A DNA stretch of 19,222 nt from CAZBBB01 sp964490005 (GTDB taxonomy: Bacteria; Planctomycetota; B15-G4), in NCBI GenBank assembly GCA_964490005.1, contig CAZBBB010000054.1, forward strand, positions 1 to 19,222, read 5' to 3'. The position numbers were made by a program, and so were the translations under genes. The notes under the pieces are model-generated. The model was given only the letters and a program-made list of their open reading frames with translations. It was not told where the DNA came from and did not search any database. Shown here one piece after another: positions 14,941 through 19,222 of the stretch (position 1 is the first letter of the stretch; every line of letters begins with the position of its first letter).

Positions 14941-16370
14941 GCCTCGGCCTCTTCGGGGATCTCGTCGGCATCGTCGGCCGCCGAGTCCTCCATGTCGGTT
15001 TCAGCTTCCGGCTCGTCGAGCGTATCGGGCTCGGCGGCGTCGTCCGGGAGCCGTGCCGCCGCCTCGCGCACGTCGAGCTTTCCGGTGACTACGTCGGCGA
15101 TCAGGCGGGTGCGGTACTCGCGGAGGAGGTCGATCTCGCGACGTGCGCGCACGGTAGCTGCATCAACAGACCCAACCTTGGAGTCGATCGCGTCGGAGAT
15201 TTGCTGCTGTTCACTCGGCGGCGCCACCGGCACAAGCACCGCCCCCAACTCCGGCTTCGTAACGTGTACCAAGCCGATTATCCCATGAGTCTGCTCTTCG
15301 ATGTGTTTCGTGACGGCGCGGAGCAGATGCGCGAAGTACCGCTTGTGGAGCGTGTAGCCTTCAAGCTTGAAAATATGCTGGTTGAGGTACCCCGGGCACT
15401 CGCGATTCCACGTGTAGGGCCCGAACGATGTACCTCGATTTCCAGACCACGAAAACAGCAGATCGCCCTTGCGAATCAGCAGATCGGCAGAAAGGTCGTT
15501 CCGCGTCGTGTAATTGAACTGATTCGAACCGTTGAGGTTCTGAATGCGGATGATCGGCACGCCATCGCCTGCCCAATCTGCCGGCTTGAACGCGAGGCCG
15601 TTTCTGAATCGGGTCAGGTGTTTTAGCTTTTGGACCTTCCAGTGCTCAGGCACTGCCCCCAGCCATTCAACGCCGGACGGCTTGAAGCGGGCGTTGGGGT
15701 CGAGGCCGCGGGTGACGGCGCGGTGGATGATGGCCTGCTTCTGCTCCTCCAGCAGCTTGATCAGCTGCTGCTTGGCCCGGATGTACCGCCGAATCCGCCG
15801 GTCCGCGTGATCGAGAAACCGCACGATGGCGGCTTGTTCAGAGAGCGGGGGGAGAGGCAGCGCCAGCTGCTTGAGCTGACTGCCATAGATATGCACAACA
15901 GTGAAGCCGCGTCCCATGCAGGCCTTCTGATTGCGCGAGGCAACAGAGTCGGAGACGTAACCGAGGAACTCGGGTACTGCCTCCACATCGGGACGGAACA
16001 CAATAACGTCGCCGCCACAACGCGCGTCGGTGTCGAGCAGATTGACAGCGGATCTGCCTATGTCCTCGATCGTCTCCCCGCTCGCGGCAAAAAGGACATC
16101 CCCGTAACGGATCGGCGTGTAGTCCGCCGCCCGCTCCGTGGAAACGTACGCCTTAGTATTGCGGATGAAGAACTCGTGCCTCGTGTAGAGATCGCCGTAA
16201 CGAACACACGGCACGCCAGCAGGGACTTCATCCTGCTTATTGCCACCGTTCCCCTTGAATAGCCTGCCGAGCCTCCCGATCGGCCGCACCTCCCAATGCT
16301 CCGGCACCTCCCCCAGCCACGGCACGCCAGAGTCCTTCTTCGCGGGATAGGGATTGAGGCCGTCGATCAT
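14937..16370 (-). CDS. hsdS: Type I restriction-modification specificity subunit HsdS
   Basis: 477 residues with the classic two-half design. The first target-recognition domain (about 14-182) begins SGVPWLGEVPEHWEV and ends LPPLSEQAAIVRFL. The central conserved helix (about 183-230) contains AKQQLIKLLEEQKQAIIHRAVTRGLD. The second domain (about 232-387) begins with the parallel SGVEWLGAVPEHWKV and ends APPSEQQQISDAI, followed by the distal helix to about 430. The two halves choose the two parts of a split DNA target, and the helices set its spacing and bind HsdM. Residues about 443-477 are a strongly acidic tail (TLDEPEAETDMEDSAADDAD and on), beyond the normal end of the family. The recognition domains are visibly AT-richer than the rest of the operon, as expected for exchangeable modules. 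It is linked by ATGA overlaps on both sides. Confidence 0.96.
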   Translation of the reverse strand: MIDGLNPYPAKKDSGVPWLGEVPEHWEVRPIGRLGRLFKGNGGNKQDEVPAGVPCVRYGDLYTRHEFFIRNTKAYVSTERAADYTPIRYGDVLFAASGETIEDIGRSAVNLLDTDARCGGDVIVFRPDVEAVPEFLGYVSDSVASRNQKACMGRGFTVVHIYGSQLKQLALPLPPLSEQAAIVRFLDHADRRIRRYIRAKQQLIKLLEEQKQAIIHRAVTRGLDPNARFKPSGVEWLGAVPEHWKVQKLKHLTRFRNGLAFKPADWAGDGVPIIRIQNLNGSNQFNYTTRNDLSADLLIRKGDLLFSWSGNRGTSFGPYTWNRECPGYLNQHIFKLEGYTLHKRYFAHLLRAVTKHIEEQTHGIIGLVHVTKPELGAVLVPVAPPSEQQQISDAIDSKVGSVDAATVRARREIDLLREYRTRLIADVVTGKLDVREAAARLPDDAAEPDTLDEPEAETDMEDSAADDADEIPEEAEA

Positions 16371-18472
16371 GCCTCCGCCTCCCCGTTACCCATTTGCTTC
16401 TCGAAGGCCTGGCGCACGAGGGCCATGACGTAGGGCAGCTCCTCGGCGCGGCTCAGCCCCACCTCCACGTCGCCATTGCCCCAGCGCCCCAGGTTGGTCA
16501 CGTCCTTGGCGAGCCCGCGGGGATCATGCAATTCGTGGAAGCTCAAGTTGATCGACAGCCGCAGCCGGCCCTTCTGCGGCACCACATCGACGAAGTTGGT
16601 CTCCGCCTTGTACGCGACGTAGAGCTTGAGGATCTCTTCCGCAGCGCACGGGTCCAGCGCCAGGACCTCCTTGCGGAACGCCTCGAACAATGGGCGCATG
16701 GGGCTGTCGTCGGCGAGGTGGGCGTGGTCCGCGAGGGTGTAGCCCGCCGGTCGCTGCGTGCTCGGACGGTAGCTCTCCAAGACCTCGGGCGGCAGCGCCG
16801 GGACAGTCCAGACCTCGGTCGCCAAACCGGCCAGTCGCCGTGCGCGCGCCTGAATGGCCGCCTCGTCCCAGCACTCGAGCGCGCCCAACCCCTCGTTCAG
16901 GCGGAGTGGGCTCTCCCTGAAGCCGCCTTGCATGTCGCGCTTCTCGGCGAAGGGGCGGTCACTGTACTCGGCGTTGTAGCCGGTGAGCGTCAGGTTGCCG
17001 AGGGTGTGCAGCCAGGTCTCCTGCACGCGCTGCCAGTCGGCACCGAGTGCCTCGCGCCATGGCGCCGCGAGGTTTTCGTTCTGCGGCAGAATGTGCTCGA
17101 TGGTGTACTCGTCCACCGGCACCCGCTCCTTGCGGCGGTGGTTCTCCAGCCGTCGCAGCCAGTAGCTGCGACGCGGGAAGTTGTAGAGGTCGCGCACCAC
17201 AAGCTCCCGCTGGAACTCCTCGTTGTTCGGGAAGCGGCGGTAGGACGGCAGGGTCAGGAAATGCGCCTGGATGCTCTCGAGGTAGCGGTCCTTTCGCAGC
17301 GCGCGCCCGAAGGTTGCGAAGGTCTTGTTGAGCGAGTTGGTCGGGATGGCGCAGACCGCCCGCCGGAACACGTAGGCCTCGACGAGCCGGACGGCGAGGG
17401 CGAGGTCGTCGCGAGTCAGCCCGCCAGCGGCGTAGTCGTGGTACAGCTCGAGCAGGAACGGGTAGGCCACGTCCACTTTGAGCTCGCGCAGATCGCGGAA
17501 GGCGAGCGCCAGGGGCTTGTCCGGCTCCTGGTCGAGTGCCAAAGCGCAGTAGTAGCGGGCGAAGGTGTGGATCTCGGCGACCAGCGCGTCGACTCCCGCG
17601 GCCGCCACCTCCGGCGAACGGGCGTGGGTCTTGAAGGCCTCGTACACGGCGCGGACGTTCGGGATCTCGCCCGTGTTCAGCGTCAAGTAGTGCCGCATGA
17701 ACCCATCGAAGTGCGTGCCGTAGGCCTCCTGGCCGAAGGCGACCTCCATCGGCCGCCAGTGCTCCTCGTAAAGTTGCGTCTGATGCGCGGGCTCCAGCCC
17801 CATGAGAATGAAGTTGCGGATCAGATCGGCTTGGCTCAACTCACGCCCGGTCGAGTTCATGCTCTCGAAGATGAGTTGCGGGTTGTCCTGGTCCCGGCTG
17901 AGCGCGATATCGACGATCACGAGCTTCGCGAGGCCCTTGCACAGCGGCGCGAGGTCGTCGCCCAGCGCCTCCACCTGCTCCTCGAAGAAGGCGAAGTTCT
18001 CGCTGAGGCGCAGCGAGGGCTGCGCAGGCTGCGGCTTCTGCTGCAGCAGCGCGAGCAGGCTCTCCTTGTCCGTCTGAGTCAGGAGCAGCTTGAAGCCTCG
18101 TTCGCCGTCCTCCAGCGGGTTGAGGAGGTAGTAGTTTCTCAGCTTCTTCGCCGTGAAGCCGTCCACGGGCTCGGCGGCGCCCAGCCGCCGCGCCAGTGCC
18201 TCGAGGACGAGCATCACCGTGGTCAGCCGCTGCTGGCCGTCGATGACGAGCAACGGGGACTGGCTGGAGACCTGATAGAGCCCCTTCTCGATGTAGACGA
18301 TGGAACCGACGAAGTGCGCGGCGATGGCGTCGTTGCCGCCCGTGCGCAGGATGTCGTCCCAGAGCTGCCGGCATTCGCGCTCCGTCCAGCTGTAGGTCCG
18401 CTGGTAGATCGGGATCACGAACTGCGGCGACTTCTTGAGGAAGTCCAGCAGCTTCGCTTCGGTGGCCTTCAT
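16367..18472 (-). CDS. DUF262-DUF1524-DUF5655 protein (GmrSD-like) inside the type I R-M operon
   Basis: A 701-residue protein. The N-terminal DUF262 (about 8-230) carries IPIYQRTYSW (20-29), IDGQQRLTT (77-85), and MNSTGRELSQADLIRNFIL (205-223); in GmrS-type proteins this ParB-like fold handles nucleotide-driven sensing. The DUF1524 HNH nuclease (about 420-550) has EHILPQ (459-464) with the catalytic histidine, LGNLTLTGYN (491-500) and S504-DRPFAEK. A helical linker is followed by a C-terminal DUF5655-like domain (about 594-691: LYVAYKAETNFVDVVPQKGR, WGNGDVEVGL). The DUF262 plus DUF1524 pairing is that of type IV enzymes such as GmrSD that cut modified DNA. Both nuclease and nucleotide-site motifs are intact. 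ATGA overlaps tie it to hsdM upstream and hsdS downstream, so it is made together with the R-M enzyme. A regulatory or modified-phage-DNA defence role is inferred. Confidence 0.93.
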   Translation of the reverse strand: MKATEAKLLDFLKKSPQFVIPIYQRTYSWTERECRQLWDDILRTGGNDAIAAHFVGSIVYIEKGLYQVSSQSPLLVIDGQQRLTTVMLVLEALARRLGAAEPVDGFTAKKLRNYYLLNPLEDGERGFKLLLTQTDKESLLALLQQKPQPAQPSLRLSENFAFFEEQVEALGDDLAPLCKGLAKLVIVDIALSRDQDNPQLIFESMNSTGRELSQADLIRNFILMGLEPAHQTQLYEEHWRPMEVAFGQEAYGTHFDGFMRHYLTLNTGEIPNVRAVYEAFKTHARSPEVAAAGVDALVAEIHTFARYYCALALDQEPDKPLALAFRDLRELKVDVAYPFLLELYHDYAAGGLTRDDLALAVRLVEAYVFRRAVCAIPTNSLNKTFATFGRALRKDRYLESIQAHFLTLPSYRRFPNNEEFQRELVVRDLYNFPRRSYWLRRLENHRRKERVPVDEYTIEHILPQNENLAAPWREALGADWQRVQETWLHTLGNLTLTGYNAEYSDRPFAEKRDMQGGFRESPLRLNEGLGALECWDEAAIQARARRLAGLATEVWTVPALPPEVLESYRPSTQRPAGYTLADHAHLADDSPMRPLFEAFRKEVLALDPCAAEEILKLYVAYKAETNFVDVVPQKGRLRLSINLSFHELHDPRGLAKDVTNLGRWGNGDVEVGLSRAEELPYVMALVRQAFEKQMGNGEAEA

Positions 18473-19222
18473 GCTTCCGCTCCACTGACGATCTCGCCCA
18501 GCAGCCCCTCGGTTTCCTTCTCCAGCGCCAGGATGTCGGCGCGGATTTCTTCCAGCGAGCGCAGCGGCTGCGGCCTGTAGAAGTAGCGGGTGAAGCTCAC
18601 CTCGTAGCCGGTCTTGACGCTGCCCTCGGCATACCAGGCGTCAGCGGCGTGGGGCAGCACCTCGCGGCGCAGGAAGGCCTCGATGCCACCCTCCTCCAGA
18701 AGCGGCACCTGCTCGGTGTCGCGCAGGTCGGCGTCGGGCTCGTACTCGACAACGGTGGGCTTGCCGCCGATCCGCGTCTCGAACAGCCCGTGCAGCGGGT
18801 CGGGGGCGGTGCCCTTCTTGTGGATCTTCCTGATGACGGGCGGCGCATCGTCGGCGCGTTCGGCGCTCTCCTTGAGCACCTTGATCTCCTTGGCGGCGTA
18901 GACGCGTTCGGAGTCGATCCCCTGGAGCCGCAGCGGGCGCTCGACGGTGACCTTCCAGTAGCCGAAGGCGGCGTTCTCGAAGATCTTCGACTGCTCGGTC
19001 TCCTCGAAGGCGAGGAAGCTGTCGCAGATGCGCGCGATGTCCTCGTCGGACAGCTCGCAGTTCTTCTTGCCAAGGTTCTTGCGCAGCGGCTTGAACCACT
19101 GCGTCGCGTCGATGAGCTGCACCTTGCCCCTGCGGTGCTCGGGCTTGCGGTTGGTGAGCACCCAGATGTAGGTCGCGATGCCGGTGTTGTAGAACATGTT
19201 GAGCGGCAGCGCGACGATGGCC
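18469..19222 (-). CDS. hsdM: Type I restriction-modification methyltransferase subunit HsdM (C-terminal part)
   Basis: The frame is open to the right edge, so only the last ~250 residues are seen; the SAM-binding and NPPF/NPPY motifs lie outside. The visible part opens with ALPLNMFYNTGIATYIWVLTN (split here only by the edge), the conserved segment that follows the catalytic motif in HsdM, then RKPEHRRGKVQLIDA, WFKPLRKNLGKKNCEL and FGYWKVTVERPLRL, all usual in the 'class I SAM-dependent DNA methyltransferase' subunits of type I systems. The C-terminal helices (SLEEIRADILALEKETEGLLGEIV) would pack against HsdS. The internal ATG at 19197 is not the start. TGA overlaps the ATG of the DUF262 gene at 18472. 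HsdM methylates adenine at the target chosen by HsdS and protects host DNA. Confidence 0.95.
   Translation of the reverse strand, partial: AIVALPLNMFYNTGIATYIWVLTNRKPEHRRGKVQLIDATQWFKPLRKNLGKKNCELSDEDIARICDSFLAFEETEQSKIFENAAFGYWKVTVERPLRLQGIDSERVYAAKEIKVLKESAERADDAPPVIRKIHKKGTAPDPLHGLFETRIGGKPTVVEYEPDADLRDTEQVPLLEEGGIEAFLRREVLPHAADAWYAEGSVKTGYEVSFTRYFYRPQPLRSLEEIRADILALEKETEGLLGEIVSGAEA

Noticed and set aside
12076..15288. Long plus-strand open frames opposite hsdR and hsdS
   Set aside because: The minus strand encodes all motifs of HsdR and HsdS; the plus-strand translations have no family resemblance.
14937..16370. Internal repeat in hsdS taken as a recent tandem duplication
   Set aside because: The repeated SGV-WLG-VPEHW segments are the normal half-repeat design of HsdS proteins and the halves are highly diverged.
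16394..18580. A 728-codon plus-strand open frame opposite the DUF262 gene
   Set aside because: The minus-strand protein carries clear conserved motifs in fixed order, whereas the plus-strand translation is low-complexity Val/Glu/Leu typical of a reverse-strand shadow.
18469..19222. hsdM as a truncated or degraded gene
   Set aside because: The frame is open and family-like up to the last base of the window; it is cut by the window edge, not by mutation.
1..19222. tRNA, rRNA, CRISPR arrays, transposases or integrases
   Set aside because: No CCA-ended cloverleaf, rRNA-like sequence, regularly spaced direct repeats or recombinase motifs were noticed on either strand.

Overview
The window is a very GC-rich bacterial chromosome segment. 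It holds housekeeping and accessory genes on both strands, followed by a type I restriction-modification (R-M) island that runs off the right edge. The lineage cannot be fixed from 19 kb. A fused homocysteine methyltransferase/methylenetetrahydrofolate reductase, a secreted beta-helix protein with a C-terminal 'ADAA-P-G-A--SNGLR' style domain, and tandem lipoproteins are compatible with a high-GC member of Planctomycetota or a similar environmental phylum. This assignment is inference.

Layout, left to right. (1) 1-482, plus strand: C-terminal part of an Sfp-type phosphopantetheinyl transferase. (2) 501-2950, minus strand: an unrecognised 200-residue protein, a cytochrome P450 and an ArfB-type ribosome-rescue hydrolase. 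The first two sit behind the same 25-bp promoter-like repeat. (3) 2959-4716, minus: a secreted parallel beta-helix protein directly upstream of arfB. (4) 4828-6699, minus: a bifunctional methionine/folate enzyme, divergent from (5) 6850-9186, plus: a MIP18/SufT-like protein, an unrecognised membrane-anchored protein and a GT-C-like polytopic membrane protein, almost without spacing. (6) 9161-10324, minus: a class II Fic protein overlapping the membrane-protein gene tail to tail. (7) 10458-11698, minus: two paralogous lipoproteins. (8) 11699-11928: a non-coding stretch with nested perfect inverted repeats. (9) 11929-19222, minus: hsdM (partial), a DUF262-DUF1524-DUF5655 nuclease-like gene, hsdS and hsdR. 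All three junctions in this last operon are 4-nt ATGA overlaps.

The R-M island is the accessory part. The methyltransferase, specificity and restriction subunits are translated as one coupled set, with a GmrSD-like protein placed between M and S. This suggests a composite defence locus in which a second nuclease, probably specific for modified DNA, is produced in fixed proportion with the type I complex. The Fic protein next door may belong to the same accessory zone. Elsewhere the genes appear unrelated in function, and recurring TGC-TA---T extended -10 elements mark the likely promoters.
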